DNA of 24,185 nucleotides from an uncultured Ruminococcus sp. GTDB taxonomy: Bacteria; Bacillota; Clostridia; Oscillospirales; Ruminococcaceae. Position 1 is the first letter of the stretch; each line of letters begins with the position of its first letter. The stretch is from contig UQYK01000029.1 in assembly GCA_900545285.1 (NCBI GenBank), positions 1-24,185 of the forward strand. Direction: 5' to 3'. Below, one piece after another: positions 1 through 9,673 of this stretch. The translations under genes and the position numbers were made by a program. The notes beneath the pieces are model-generated. The model made no database searches and had not been told where the DNA came from. It worked only from the letters and a program-made list of their open reading frames with translations.

Positions 1-77
1 CTGAGAAATTCTTTTTTCTTCGTCCGCACCTGCGCCAGTTCATCGCTGAATGCGGTAATTGTCATCTGTTTATCCAT
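1..77 (-). CDS. Transposase N-terminus, probable IS5-type, cut by window edge
   Basis: Reading leftward from an ATG at 77 gives 25 residues, starting MDKQMTITAFSDELAQVRTK and continuing to the window edge without a stop. The pattern of a short N-terminus followed by a basic KKKEFL stretch is what I recall from IS5/IS1182-type transposases of gut clostridia. The rest of the gene is outside the window, so no DDE residues can be checked. No strong ribosome binding site is seen. The IS is transcribed away from the methylase-helicase gene, and its end must lie between this start and about 135. It may therefore have displaced the natural 5' end of that gene. Confidence 0.55.
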   Translation of the reverse strand, partial: MDKQMTITAFSDELAQVRTKKKEFL

Positions 78-135
78 AAGTTTATTTTATCACACTCGGC
101 GGTTTTTGGCACCTTTTTCTGTGCGGTATTGCCCT

Positions 136-3100
136 ATGTTCATTTCTCAGGCTGACATTGACCATATCCTGCGCACGGGCGGCAACGAAGATGACGCACG
201 AATGAAAATTGTTGCCGAGTTCTCCAAACAAAAACCTTTGGAAAATCGTGCGGCATTCCTGAAAGCGCTCTACCACGGCGGAAACGGCCTGATCACGGAA
301 AATGGCAAGATTTCCGCATGGTATAGCGAGGACGGCATCTACATCGCAAGCGGCGACACTGCGCGCTATCTTCCCTCTGCCCAAGTTATCAGCTGGGCAG
401 ATGCAGCAGGGCGCACGGAAGAACTGCTGGATAGCGGCACATTTGCCACCAATTTAGAGGTTGCGGAAGCACCACGGAATGAGCGCCAGCGTATTGCTGC
501 CGAAGTTTGGGGCCTTTATCACGATCTTTCGGATGAAGCAAAATCGCTGGGGCATCTGTCCTGTCTAAGTAATATTCGCAGCACCAATTACCCGGAGGAA
601 ACAGAATGCTTGACGGATGAACTGGCAAATCCAGCATTTCGAGAAATACTTCTGACGGAATCCTGGGCATTTGTTGACGCCTACCGTGAAAACCGGGAAC
701 TGCTGCGCTTCCACTACCATCGGCCACAGGCACTTCTCACCCGGCTGGAAGAATTGTCCCTGCCACGCAAAGAATACCATTCCAACATGGCAGCACTCCC
801 GGAAACCGGGAAATTCATTACGGAGGATGAAATTGCAGATTCTCTTGCAAATGGGAGCAGCTTTGAGGGTGGGAAGAACCGTATCTATGCGTTTTTTCAA
901 AACCAGCATTCTCTCAAAGAGAAAGCTGATTTTCTGAAAGAGGAATACGGTACTGGTGGACGCTCCCATGCTGTATCCGGGGAAAGCGGCAGCTTTGAAG
1001 AACATGGCAGCAAAGGCATCGTACTGAAAAAGAGCGATTGTACGGATATTCAGATGAATTGGAATAAGGTCGCTTCCCGCATCTCTGAACTGATCCGCCT
1101 GAACCGCTATTTTACACCAGATGAACAGGTGCTTTATGACGAAAAGCTGGCACAGGCTACAGCGCGAACCATCGCCTACAACAGCTATAATGCCGTCAAG
1201 GAAAGTAATCTTGCGGCCACACTCCCGACAGTCAGTCTGTTCTATGACTGGTACACGGAAGTAAAAAGTCAATATCCTGATGCCATCGTTCTGATAAAGC
1301 TGAACGGTGGCTATTTATCATTCCAGGCAGATACGCAATTTGCCGCAACACTTCTTGGGTTGGAGGTTGTTCAACGGGAACACCTTGGAGAACCGAAGCG
1401 AGTTTCCGTGTGCTATCTGCCCAACGAAGTTGTGGAAGAATATCTGGACAGGCTTGGCGAGAAGAACAAAACAGTGGTTTTGGCAGATCGTCAACCTGGC
1501 AAGGATGACATAGATATTCTTCAGATTGCGCCACAGCCAACACGGCATATTGATGAGCCATCTCAAGAGCATCCACCAGTAGTGCCTACCGACATTCCCC
1601 CAATAAGAGAAATTACGCAGGCTGACATTGACGCCGCCTTGCAGAAATGGAACGGGAATTCTGAAAGCAAGCAGGCTGTGGCATCGTACATGGGAGACCA
1701 TGGTCGGGAGCGGGACACTGCCGCATGGCTGGCAAAGGAATACGGTACAGACCTCAGCCGTCCCTTGCGTGTCGTTGTTACCGGCGTTGATGATGAAGTT
1801 GTGCTGCCCTGGCCCAAAGTTCAGCGCCGCATTGCACAGCTTATCCGCGAGGACAAATTCTTCACACAGCAGGAAAAGACTGTACTGGAGCATAATCAGG
1901 AGTATCGGCTTCTGGACCGACTTCGTTCTGACTGTGAGTATTTCCTTGGCGCAGGCAACCGTTCGGAAAAGCATTTGTGGACAGGCAGTGTTCGTGCGCA
2001 GATCGCCAAAATGCGGGAACTGTACGATACGCTCCCTGAAAAGCCTGAATGGCTGACCAAAGAGACTATCGATGATTATGCCGAGCGGATGGCACCGCCG
2101 TATCTGGTTGTTGCGTACCATCATTTTGAAAATGGGTTTGATGATAAGCTGGACTACCAGACATTGGCCGAAGCAGAAAAAGCTGCGCAGGGCTATGTGG
2201 ACGGTACAATGGAGGGTGACGGCTTTCAATATGACGGTGCGGCTATCTACAACCAGCAGACACGGAGGTATCTGCGCGTCTATGGCAATTACCCGGATGA
2301 ACGGGCACACGCGGAGGCAGCGGGACGTGATTGGGTCGAAAAACCGGCAGCATCTACGGAAAGCGACATCGCCCCCGCAGACCGCTTCCATGTGGTAAGT
2401 CTTGACCAAGGCTTCTATACCCGGTATGCCATATGGGACGATGAGGCCGACGGTTACTATGTTGACGCTGACGGTGTTGCAGAGGAATTTACAAGCGAAT
2501 GGCAGGCGGAAGAATACCGGCTGAAGCTGCAAGAGCAGGTACTTATGGAACGGGCAAAGGGGCTGATCTCTGACTTCTGCCAGAGTGAATACGGTTCTGA
2601 ACCAGATTTCAGCGACCCAGCGAAAATCGGCATTGCCTACACGACCATCACCGACGATGAAATTCCCATACAGGTGAATATCGATCTTGTGAATTTCCGG
2701 TTGGAGCGGGGCCTGAACGGTACGCATTTGGAGACCCGGCAGTACAGTTCCCTGCAAGACCTGATTGCCAACGAGTTGGAAATCCTTGATTTCAGTGACC
2801 TCGTTCATGTGTCAGATGAAGATGTAGAGCAATACCGCTGGCATAATCGTGAGGAAGCGATGGAGAAGGCACCTGAAGTAGTTGAACCTGCGCCCTCAAC
2901 GCAGAAAGGGAATCTCTCCTATTCGGTGGGCGATACCGTCTATCTGGACAACAAGCCCTTTGAGATCACCGAAGTCGGACTGTTTGACGTACATCTTCGT
3001 GATCCTTCGCAGGCATATCCCATCTTTCGCGTGGAAAGCAAGGAACGGCTTCCCGCGCTGCTGCGCCGGGACGAGCGCAACGCCCACCTGTTTGCTGCAG

Positions 3101-6100
3101 AAGTATCGGAACAAGAGCAGCCTGCCGCAAAACCCGCTGTGTTCTATCCTGCCGATAAAACGCACTTGCCCTATGACATAGTAATCCAGACGCTTCACAT
3201 CCCGGAACCGGAGCATGCCCCGCCCGCTGCGGAACCCGCCGAGCCTGAACCTCCCGCCATGAGCGAGGAAGAAAAGCTGATTCTGGAACATGAGGGACAG
3301 GCAGCACTTTCGGAAATGGGTGAGTTTACCCCCAACCCAGATGATGTCATTTCTCAGGCCGAGATTGACGGGCCTCCCGCACACAGCCCTGCGGTATCCA
3401 TCCTCATTGACGGTCAATGGCAGGAGTTCCCCAGCACTTCCGCAGCAGAAAAAGCATCCTATGCCGACTTCAAGGCAGCAAGCCATCGGAATGCCCAGAA
3501 CTTCCGTATCACAGATGATGACCTGGGAGCTGGTGGCGCAAAGGCAAAATTCCAGGCAAATCTCAATGCCATCCAGCTGCTAAAGCACTTGGAAGCTGAG
3601 GGATTGCAGGCCAGCCCAGAACAGCAGCAAGTTCTCTCCCGCTATGTGGGCTGGGGCGGCCTGCCGGATGCTTTTGACGCAAGCAAGCCCAGCTGGGCAT
3701 CCGAATATCAGGAACTGAAAGCTGCCCTGACCCCGGAAGAATACACCGCCGCCCGCGCATCCACGCTGAATGCCCACTACACCAGTCCCACGGTTATCCG
3801 TGCTATCTACGAAGCTGTAGAAAATATGGGCTTCCAGACCGGCAACATCCTGGAGCCGTCTATGGGTATTGGCAATTTCTTTGGAATGCTCCCGGAAAAT
3901 ATGCGAGGCAGCCGTCTCTATGGCGTGGAACTGGATTCCATCACCGGACGGATCGCCAAGCAGCTTTATCCCAATGCCAATATCACCATCGCTGGATTTG
4001 AAACCACAGACCGCAGAGACTTCTTTGACCTTGCGGTAGGCAATGTGCCTTTTGGCCAGTACAAAGTAAATGACCCTGCCTATAACAAGCTGGGTTTCAA
4101 CATTCACAACTATTTTCTTGCCAAAGCACTGGATCAGGTGCGGCCCGGAGGCGTAGTTGCGTTCGTTACCAGCCGCTATACAATGGATTCCCAGAACCCC
4201 AGTGTCCGCAAACACCTTGCCCAGAGGGCTGACCTTTTGGGTGCTATCCGGCTTCCCAATACAGCCTTTAAGGCCAACGCCGGTACAGAGGTGGTGTCGG
4301 ATATTCTGTTCCTACAAAAACGTGACCGGGCAATAGATATAGAACCGGATTGGGTACATCTGGGGCAAACGGAAGATGGGTACGCCATCAACAGCTATTT
4401 CCTGGACCACCCGGAAATGGTCATGGGCAGAAACAGTTCCGAAAGCACTGCGCACGGCATGGATTATACCGTGGAGCCGTTGGAGGATATTTCCCTTGCA
4501 GACCAGCTCCATGAGGCGGTGCGGCACATCCATGGCACTTATCAGGAGGTGGAACTGCCCGATCTGGGAGAAGGCGAGGAAATCCGGGACACTATCCCCG
4601 CCGACCCGGATGTGAAGAATTTCTCCTATGCCCTGGTGGATGGGGAGGTCTATTTCCGGGAAAACAGTGTCATGGTACGTCCCCAATTGAACAATACCGC
4701 CAGAGAGCGGGTCAAGGGCATGATTGGCCTGAAAGACTGTGTTCGGCAGCTCATTGATTTGCAGATGGACGAATACTCCCCGGACAGTGCGATTCAGCAG
4801 AAACAAGCTGAACTGAATACCCTCTATGACAGCTTTACGGAAAAGTACGGCATTCTCAACAGCCGTGGAAATCGGCTGGCTTTCTCGGATGATTCAGCCT
4901 ACTATCTCCTGTGTGCCCTGGAAATTCTGGATGATGATGGAAACTTCCAGCGCAAGGCGGATATGTTCTCCAAGCGTACCATTCAGCCCCACAAGGTTGT
5001 GACTTCTGTGGATACTGCTGTGGACGCCCTGACGATCTCCATTGGGGAACGTGCCTGTGTGGATTTGGGGTATATGTCCAGCCTGTCCGGGAAGTCCATA
5101 GACGAGTTGACCGCCGACCTGCAAGGTGTCATCTTCCACGATCCCAAGTTGGGCACTTTGGAAGATCTGACCAGTTGGGTCACAGCTGACGAATATCTTT
5201 CCGGCAATGTGCGGCAGAAGCTGAAAGATGCAGAAACGGCTGCCGCAGAGAACCCTATGTACCGAAACAACGTGGAAACCCTCCGGGCCGCCCAGCCCAA
5301 GGACCTGGAAGCCTCGGAAATCGAGGTGCGGCTGGGTGCCACCTGGATTGACAAAGCCTATATTCAGCAGTTTATGTATGAATTGCTGGACACCCCCTAT
5401 TATCTCCGCCGTTCCATCCATGTGGAATACTCCCCCTACACTGCCGCCTGGAATATTTCCAACAAACGCAATATCTCTGGCAACGATGTTGCTGCTTGGA
5501 ATACCTACGGCACAGATTATGTCAGTGCCTATGAAATTCTGGAAGATTCGCTGAATCTCCGGGATGTACGCGTGTATGATACCGTTGAGGATGAGCACGG
5601 CAAGCCCAAACGGGTGCTGAACGGAAAACAAACCACCCTTGCCCAGCAGAAGCAGCAGCTCATCCGGGATGCTTTCAAGGATTGGATTTGGGCGGACCCC
5701 TCCCGGCGGCAGACCTTAGTGGAGCAGTACAACCGGGAAATGAACAGCATCCGGCCACGGGAATATGACGGCAGCCACATTGTCTTTGCAGGCATGAACC
5801 CGGAGATCCGCCTGCGGGAGCATCAGCGCAATGCCATTGCTCATGTGCTTTACGGCGGAAATACGCTGCTGGCACATGAAGTAGGTGCGGGCAAGACGTT
5901 TGAAATGGTGGGGGCTGCCATGGAGGCCAAACGGCTGGGGCTTTGCCGGAAATCCCTGTTTGTTGTTCCCAATCACCTTACGGAACAGTGGGCCTCGGAG
6001 TTTTTGCGGCTCTACCCCTCTGCTAACATTCTGGTCACAAAGCAGAAAGACTTTGAAACCAGAAACCGGAAGAAGTTTTGCGCTCGAATCGCCACCGGAG

Positions 6101-8373
6101 ATTATGATGCGGTGATTATCGGCCACTCCCAATTTGAGAAAATCCCCATCAGCCAGGAACGGCAGGAGGCGCTGCTGGAAGATCAGATTGAGGAAATCAC
6201 TTTGGGCATATCAGAACTCCGGTCAAACAACGCAGAACGGTTCTCCATCAAGCAGTTGGAGAGAGCCAAGCGCAGCCTGGAAGCCCGGCTTGAAAAGCTT
6301 CAGGCAAATGATAAAAAAGACGATGTCGTGACTTTCGAGGAGCTGGGCGTTGACAGGCTGTTTGTGGACGAGGCACATTCCTACAAGAATTTATTCCTCT
6401 ATACGAAAATGCAGAATGTAGCTGGTCTTTCCACCTCGGATGCCCAGAAGTCCAGCGATATGTTCGCCAAGTGCCGCTACATGGATGAACTTACCGGAGG
6501 CCGGGGCGTGATTTTCGCTACGGGTACGCCGGTATCCAACTCCATGACGGAGCTGTATACCATGCAACGGTACTTACAGTATGACCGTTTGCAGGAAATG
6601 GGCATGGTTCACTTCGACTGTTGGGCCTCCCGGTTCGGAGAAACCGTTACTGCCCTGGAATTGGCACCGGAGGGAAAGGGTTACCGCCCCCGGACACGGT
6701 TCAGCCGCTTCTTTAATCTGCCGGAGCTGATGAACATTTTCCGGGAGGTTGCGGACATTAAGACTGCTGATCATCTGCACCTTCCTGTGCCGGAGGTGGA
6801 ATATCACAACGTTGCAGCCAAACCCAGCGAGGTTCAGCAAAAATTTGTTCAGGAGCTTTCTGAGCGAGCGGCACTGATCCACAGCGGTTCCGTTTCCCCG
6901 GATGTTGACAACATGCTGAAAATAACCAGCGACGGACGGAAGCTGGGGCTTGACCAGCGGATCATCAATCCGGCTTTCCCGGACGATCCTGAAAGCAAGG
7001 TCAATCTTTGCGTGGGAAACATTCTGCAAATGTGGCAAGGTGGCGAGACAGACAAGCTGACCCAGTTGGTGTTCTGTGATGTTTCCACACCCCAGGCTGC
7101 GGTGAAAGCCAAAGCCACGGCACTTGATCCCCATAGCGGCGTTGCGAAGCCCTTTACCGTCTATGAGGACATTCGTTCCAAGCTGATTGCCCAAGGGGTT
7201 CCCCCGGAGCAGATCGCATTTATCCACGATGCCAATTCCGAAGCCAAAAAGAAAGAGCTGTTCGGAAAGGTCCGCTCCGGTCAGATTCGTGTTCTGCTGG
7301 GCAGCACCGCAAAAATGGGTGCCGGCACCAACGTCCAGGACCGGCTTGTGGCGATCCACGATTTGGATTGCCCCTGGCGTCCCGGTGATTTGGCACAGCG
7401 AAAAGGCCGCATTGAGCGTCAGGGAAATCAGAACGAAAAAGTTCATGTGTTCCGCTATGTGACGGAAGGAACCTTTGATGCCTACCTCTGGCAGACGGTG
7501 GAAAACAAGCAGAAGTTTATCTCCCAGATCATGTCCAGCAAGAATCCAGTCCGTTCCTGTGAGGATGTAGATGAGGTTGCCCTGTCCTTTGCGGAAATCA
7601 AGGCACTGTGTGCCGGTGATCCACGGATCAAGGAACGCATGGACCTGGATGTGGATGTGGCACGGCTGAAAATTATGAAGGCTGACTACAAAACCAAGCA
7701 GTTCCGGTTAGAGGACAGTCTGATTCGCTCCTTCCCTGCTGAAATCGCCAAAATGAAGGAACAGATGGAATCCCTGAAAGCGGATATGCAGACCCTCTCT
7801 GCACACCCCCACCCCGACGGCGGTTTCGCCGGAATGACGGTTCTCACAGATAACCTTTTGGAGCGGGAAAATGCTGGTGCAGCCCTGATGGAAGCCGCCA
7901 AACAGGCCACCGGTCTGGACCCGGTGGAAATCGGCACCTATCGGGGCTTTGCCATGTCTGTCACCCTGGAGAATTTCGGAAAGAAGTTTGTTCTGACCAT
8001 GCAGGGAAAGCTCCGCTATCAGGCAGAGCTGGGCAGCGACCCCAAGGGTAATTTGATTCGGCTGGATAATGCACTGGCGCAGATGCCCCAGCGGATGCAA
8101 TCTCTGCAAACGCACCTGGAGGAAACCTATCACCAGCAGGAGGCCGCAAAGGCAGAACTTGAAAAGCCCTGGCCTTACGAACAGGAGCTGCGGGATAAGA
8201 CTGCCCGGCTGATTTTTCTGGATGCGGAACTGAATCTGGATGCCAGAGGCAAATCTGAGCAGGAACAGGTCATCCCCAAATCCAGCCGCCCCTCCATACT
8301 GAGCAGGCTGAAAACGCCCACCAGCCAGGGAAGTAGCCCGAAGCAGAAAAAACACCATGAGGAGGTACGATAA
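136..8373 (+). CDS. Giant N6-adenine methylase / SNF2-type helicase polyvalent protein of the ICE
   Basis: From ATG 136 this encodes about 2745 residues; a TTG at 106 would add ten. The N-terminal ~1100 residues carry repeated ICE-type modules starting FISQADID, FITEDEIA and EITQADID, and a MutS-I-like stretch near 368-450 (YPDAIVLIKLNGGYLSF). A methyltransferase domain follows: YVGWGG at ~1170, motif I EPSMGIG at ~1240, and motif IV NVPFG at ~1303. The helicase has Walker A GAGKT at 1917, DEAH at 2078, ATGTPVSNS at ~2128, and motif VI QRKGRIERQGNQ at ~2421. The C-terminus is charged and coiled-coil-like. Such proteins travel with conjugative elements and are thought to process or protect transferred DNA; substrate and partners are unknown. 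No good ribosome binding site precedes either start, and an IS lies just upstream, so the natural N-terminus may be lost. The stop overlaps the next start (TAATG). Confidence 0.9.
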   Translation: MFISQADIDHILRTGGNEDDARMKIVAEFSKQKPLENRAAFLKALYHGGNGLITENGKISAWYSEDGIYIASGDTARYLPSAQVISWADAAGRTEELLDSGTFATNLEVAEAPRNERQRIAAEVWGLYHDLSDEAKSLGHLSCLSNIRSTNYPEETECLTDELANPAFREILLTESWAFVDAYRENRELLRFHYHRPQALLTRLEELSLPRKEYHSNMAALPETGKFITEDEIADSLANGSSFEGGKNRIYAFFQNQHSLKEKADFLKEEYGTGGRSHAVSGESGSFEEHGSKGIVLKKSDCTDIQMNWNKVASRISELIRLNRYFTPDEQVLYDEKLAQATARTIAYNSYNAVKESNLAATLPTVSLFYDWYTEVKSQYPDAIVLIKLNGGYLSFQADTQFAATLLGLEVVQREHLGEPKRVSVCYLPNEVVEEYLDRLGEKNKTVVLADRQPGKDDIDILQIAPQPTRHIDEPSQEHPPVVPTDIPPIREITQADIDAALQKWNGNSESKQAVASYMGDHGRERDTAAWLAKEYGTDLSRPLRVVVTGVDDEVVLPWPKVQRRIAQLIREDKFFTQQEKTVLEHNQEYRLLDRLRSDCEYFLGAGNRSEKHLWTGSVRAQIAKMRELYDTLPEKPEWLTKETIDDYAERMAPPYLVVAYHHFENGFDDKLDYQTLAEAEKAAQGYVDGTMEGDGFQYDGAAIYNQQTRRYLRVYGNYPDERAHAEAAGRDWVEKPAASTESDIAPADRFHVVSLDQGFYTRYAIWDDEADGYYVDADGVAEEFTSEWQAEEYRLKLQEQVLMERAKGLISDFCQSEYGSEPDFSDPAKIGIAYTTITDDEIPIQVNIDLVNFRLERGLNGTHLETRQYSSLQDLIANELEILDFSDLVHVSDEDVEQYRWHNREEAMEKAPEVVEPAPSTQKGNLSYSVGDTVYLDNKPFEITEVGLFDVHLRDPSQAYPIFRVESKERLPALLRRDERNAHLFAAEVSEQEQPAAKPAVFYPADKTHLPYDIVIQTLHIPEPEHAPPAAEPAEPEPPAMSEEEKLILEHEGQAALSEMGEFTPNPDDVISQAEIDGPPAHSPAVSILIDGQWQEFPSTSAAEKASYADFKAASHRNAQNFRITDDDLGAGGAKAKFQANLNAIQLLKHLEAEGLQASPEQQQVLSRYVGWGGLPDAFDASKPSWASEYQELKAALTPEEYTAARASTLNAHYTSPTVIRAIYEAVENMGFQTGNILEPSMGIGNFFGMLPENMRGSRLYGVELDSITGRIAKQLYPNANITIAGFETTDRRDFFDLAVGNVPFGQYKVNDPAYNKLGFNIHNYFLAKALDQVRPGGVVAFVTSRYTMDSQNPSVRKHLAQRADLLGAIRLPNTAFKANAGTEVVSDILFLQKRDRAIDIEPDWVHLGQTEDGYAINSYFLDHPEMVMGRNSSESTAHGMDYTVEPLEDISLADQLHEAVRHIHGTYQEVELPDLGEGEEIRDTIPADPDVKNFSYALVDGEVYFRENSVMVRPQLNNTARERVKGMIGLKDCVRQLIDLQMDEYSPDSAIQQKQAELNTLYDSFTEKYGILNSRGNRLAFSDDSAYYLLCALEILDDDGNFQRKADMFSKRTIQPHKVVTSVDTAVDALTISIGERACVDLGYMSSLSGKSIDELTADLQGVIFHDPKLGTLEDLTSWVTADEYLSGNVRQKLKDAETAAAENPMYRNNVETLRAAQPKDLEASEIEVRLGATWIDKAYIQQFMYELLDTPYYLRRSIHVEYSPYTAAWNISNKRNISGNDVAAWNTYGTDYVSAYEILEDSLNLRDVRVYDTVEDEHGKPKRVLNGKQTTLAQQKQQLIRDAFKDWIWADPSRRQTLVEQYNREMNSIRPREYDGSHIVFAGMNPEIRLREHQRNAIAHVLYGGNTLLAHEVGAGKTFEMVGAAMEAKRLGLCRKSLFVVPNHLTEQWASEFLRLYPSANILVTKQKDFETRNRKKFCARIATGDYDAVIIGHSQFEKIPISQERQEALLEDQIEEITLGISELRSNNAERFSIKQLERAKRSLEARLEKLQANDKKDDVVTFEELGVDRLFVDEAHSYKNLFLYTKMQNVAGLSTSDAQKSSDMFAKCRYMDELTGGRGVIFATGTPVSNSMTELYTMQRYLQYDRLQEMGMVHFDCWASRFGETVTALELAPEGKGYRPRTRFSRFFNLPELMNIFREVADIKTADHLHLPVPEVEYHNVAAKPSEVQQKFVQELSERAALIHSGSVSPDVDNMLKITSDGRKLGLDQRIINPAFPDDPESKVNLCVGNILQMWQGGETDKLTQLVFCDVSTPQAAVKAKATALDPHSGVAKPFTVYEDIRSKLIAQGVPPEQIAFIHDANSEAKKKELFGKVRSGQIRVLLGSTAKMGAGTNVQDRLVAIHDLDCPWRPGDLAQRKGRIERQGNQNEKVHVFRYVTEGTFDAYLWQTVENKQKFISQIMSSKNPVRSCEDVDEVALSFAEIKALCAGDPRIKERMDLDVDVARLKIMKADYKTKQFRLEDSLIRSFPAEIAKMKEQMESLKADMQTLSAHPHPDGGFAGMTVLTDNLLERENAGAALMEAAKQATGLDPVEIGTYRGFAMSVTLENFGKKFVLTMQGKLRYQAELGSDPKGNLIRLDNALAQMPQRMQSLQTHLEETYHQQEAAKAELEKPWPYEQELRDKTARLIFLDAELNLDARGKSEQEQVIPKSSRPSILSRLKTPTSQGSSPKQKKHHEEVR
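139..3381 (+). repeat. Internal repeated module starts within the methylase-helicase gene
   Basis: Four related peptide starts recur in frame: FISQADIDHIL at 139, FITEDEIADSL at 814, EITQADIDAAL at 1609 and VISQAEIDGPP at 3346. The DNA of copies 1 and 3 shares the identical 15-mer CAGGCTGACATTGAC. Copies 1 and 4 share TCATTTCTCAGGC. After each of the first three, similar blocks follow (alternating KIVAEF/RIYAFF, FLK-EYG-GG). They look like tandemly amplified small domains typical of polyvalent proteins; the fourth is a remnant. Confidence 0.7.
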
Positions 8374-8702
8374 TGACCAACGAAGAACACAACACGGCAC
8401 TGTATCAGAAAATGTTTGCCGAGCAGGAAACCTTTCGGGACTGGCTGAAAGATCAGCCCCCGGAGGAAATTCTGAATCACGCTTATGAGTACACCATTCG
8501 GGAGGATATTCTACTGTCGCTGGAATATCACAATCTTTCGGACGCACAGATCGACGCTCTGATGGAATCCCCCAGCCCTCTGGCAGACGTTTTCAGGGAT
8601 TTTGAAAAGTTGGAAACAGACTATATGGATACCGTCTGGGATTGCATGGAAAACAGAGCGGATATGGCAATCATCTGTTATCCACCATATTATATTCTTT
8701 AG
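8373..8702 (+). CDS. DUF3848-family ICE protein, probably truncated at the 3' end
   Basis: The protein has 109 residues starting MTNEEHNTALYQKMFAEQE. The conserved run WLKDQPPEEILNHAYEYTIREDILL matches the DUF3848 domain that follows the methylase-helicase in many clostridial ICEs. The ATG overlaps the upstream TAA by one base, and GAGGAGG at 8359-8365 serves as ribosome binding site, so the two genes are translationally coupled. As I recall, the family often continues past the ENRAD region into a DUF3849 domain. Here the protein ends abruptly after ENRADMAI with an unrelated hydrophobic tail, and the DNA becomes AT-rich at once. I infer that insertion of the next, oppositely oriented gene cut off the 3' part. 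Function is unknown. Confidence 0.75.
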   Translation: MTNEEHNTALYQKMFAEQETFRDWLKDQPPEEILNHAYEYTIREDILLSLEYHNLSDAQIDALMESPSPLADVFRDFEKLETDYMDTVWDCMENRADMAIICYPPYYIL

Positions 8703-8751
8703 TGCTTACGGATTTTGGAGTATCGGAATTGGGATTAATTCTGTGGATGCC

Positions 8752-9561
8752 TTATCCCTTTGATTCACTGGGGAGAATCGTTACAACCAGCGATTGCCCC
8801 CCCTTAAATGACCATCCTTTTTCGGTATGAATAAATCCTTTTTCCTCATACTGGACACCTTGAACATCGGAAAATACTATTTTGACCTCTATATCGGGTA
8901 TCATGATAGACTCCGAAAAAGGGTCATAGTATATATTTTGATGCTCTATTCGCATTGCATTAATCAGGCAATAATAAACGTCAGGAAGTTCATAATTGCA
9001 AACTTCTTCAGCATTTGGAAGAATATAAGGAAACTTATCTGTTTTTTCAAATTGCAACAAGAGTGCATAGGTTTTGTTAGAATACTCCATTAAATATCCA
9101 TGAATCCCTTCATTGTACATCATATCGCAGTATGTAGACTGCTCATTAAACTCTTCGATAGCCTTAAACGAGGATTCTTTTGTAATGGAGATTTGGACAT
9201 TCTTTGCGGTCCCTACTCCAATATTCCTTGCTTCTAAATTCAGTTTAAAATGAATATCCGCATTTCCGTATTGATCAGATGTGTATACTGGACAATTATT
9301 AACTTCTGAGAATAATTCCATATCTGCTGAAGTTTGAACCACATATTCCACACTGTTAAATTGAATGTCAGGCCGGTATGCGCTTTCTCTTTCCTCTTTC
9401 ATCTCACTTAGTGTAAAATATGTCAGCAACACAGAAAGAACTGTTGCAATAGAGACCAAAAGATTAATAATCTTTTCAACTGCCTGATACATTTTCTCCC
9501 TTCTTGCTGTGCGCTTTTTCTCAATAATCCGTCGGCTCTTATTTCTGCCCTTATCAATCAT
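8752..9561 (-). CDS. Single-pass membrane protein of unknown function with NIG-x-G-x-A domain (cargo)
   Basis: The product has 269 residues from ATG 9561. That start follows a run of six G (complement of 9568-9573) as ribosome binding site; a longer reading from upstream lacks one. The first ~30 residues are very basic (KSRRIIEKKRTARREK). One membrane segment follows, around residues 30-55 (IINLLVSIATVLSVLLTYF). The remaining ~200 residues are soluble and beta-rich, beginning with RPDIQF and containing LEARNIGVGTAKNVQISI. That NIG-x-G-x-A pattern is common in uncharacterised bacterial membrane-anchored proteins. The gene is AT-rich, runs opposite to the backbone and sits between a broken DUF3848 gene and the relaxase, so it is probably acquired cargo. 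A similar plan is seen in the gene at 11344-12162. Confidence 0.7.
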   Translation of the reverse strand: MIDKGRNKSRRIIEKKRTARREKMYQAVEKIINLLVSIATVLSVLLTYFTLSEMKEERESAYRPDIQFNSVEYVVQTSADMELFSEVNNCPVYTSDQYGNADIHFKLNLEARNIGVGTAKNVQISITKESSFKAIEEFNEQSTYCDMMYNEGIHGYLMEYSNKTYALLLQFEKTDKFPYILPNAEEVCNYELPDVYYCLINAMRIEHQNIYYDPFSESIMIPDIEVKIVFSDVQGVQYEEKGFIHTEKGWSFKGGQSLVVTILPSESKG

Positions 9562-9589
9562 ATCGCACCCCCCTTTTTCTATTTTGTAT

Positions 9590-9598
9590 ATTATACCA
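9590..9598 (-). promoter_or_regulatory. Extended -10 promoter for the leftward membrane-protein gene
   Basis: On the minus strand, TGGTATAAT (complement of 9590-9598) is an extended -10 element, about 30 bases before the start at 9561. No convincing -35 hexamer is present at 17 bases, which is tolerable for an extended -10 promoter. Confidence 0.5.
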
Positions 9599-9673
9599 CT
9601 TGCCAAATGCTAATTCTAGAGATTTCGGCACATTTTCATTCGTAATATATTATAATCTAGAGAGGTGATTTGC

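Noticed and set aside
1318..2808. Long open frame on the minus strand opposite the methylase-helicase gene
   Set aside because: It is antisense to a well-supported gene with clear motifs, has no site or domain, and its composition (many Cys, Phe, Leu) is that of a shadow frame.
6574..7446. Minus-strand frame opposite the helicase motifs
   Set aside because: It is a shadow of the helicase C-terminal motor; no independent evidence.
8642..8830. Short plus-strand frame across the DUF3848 3' end
   Set aside because: It overlaps a better frame and runs antisense into the membrane-protein gene; no start site.
9651..9656. TATAAT just before the relaxase as its promoter
   Set aside because: Transcription would start at about 9663, inside or after the ribosome binding site at 9661-9665, and there is no -35 at the right distance.
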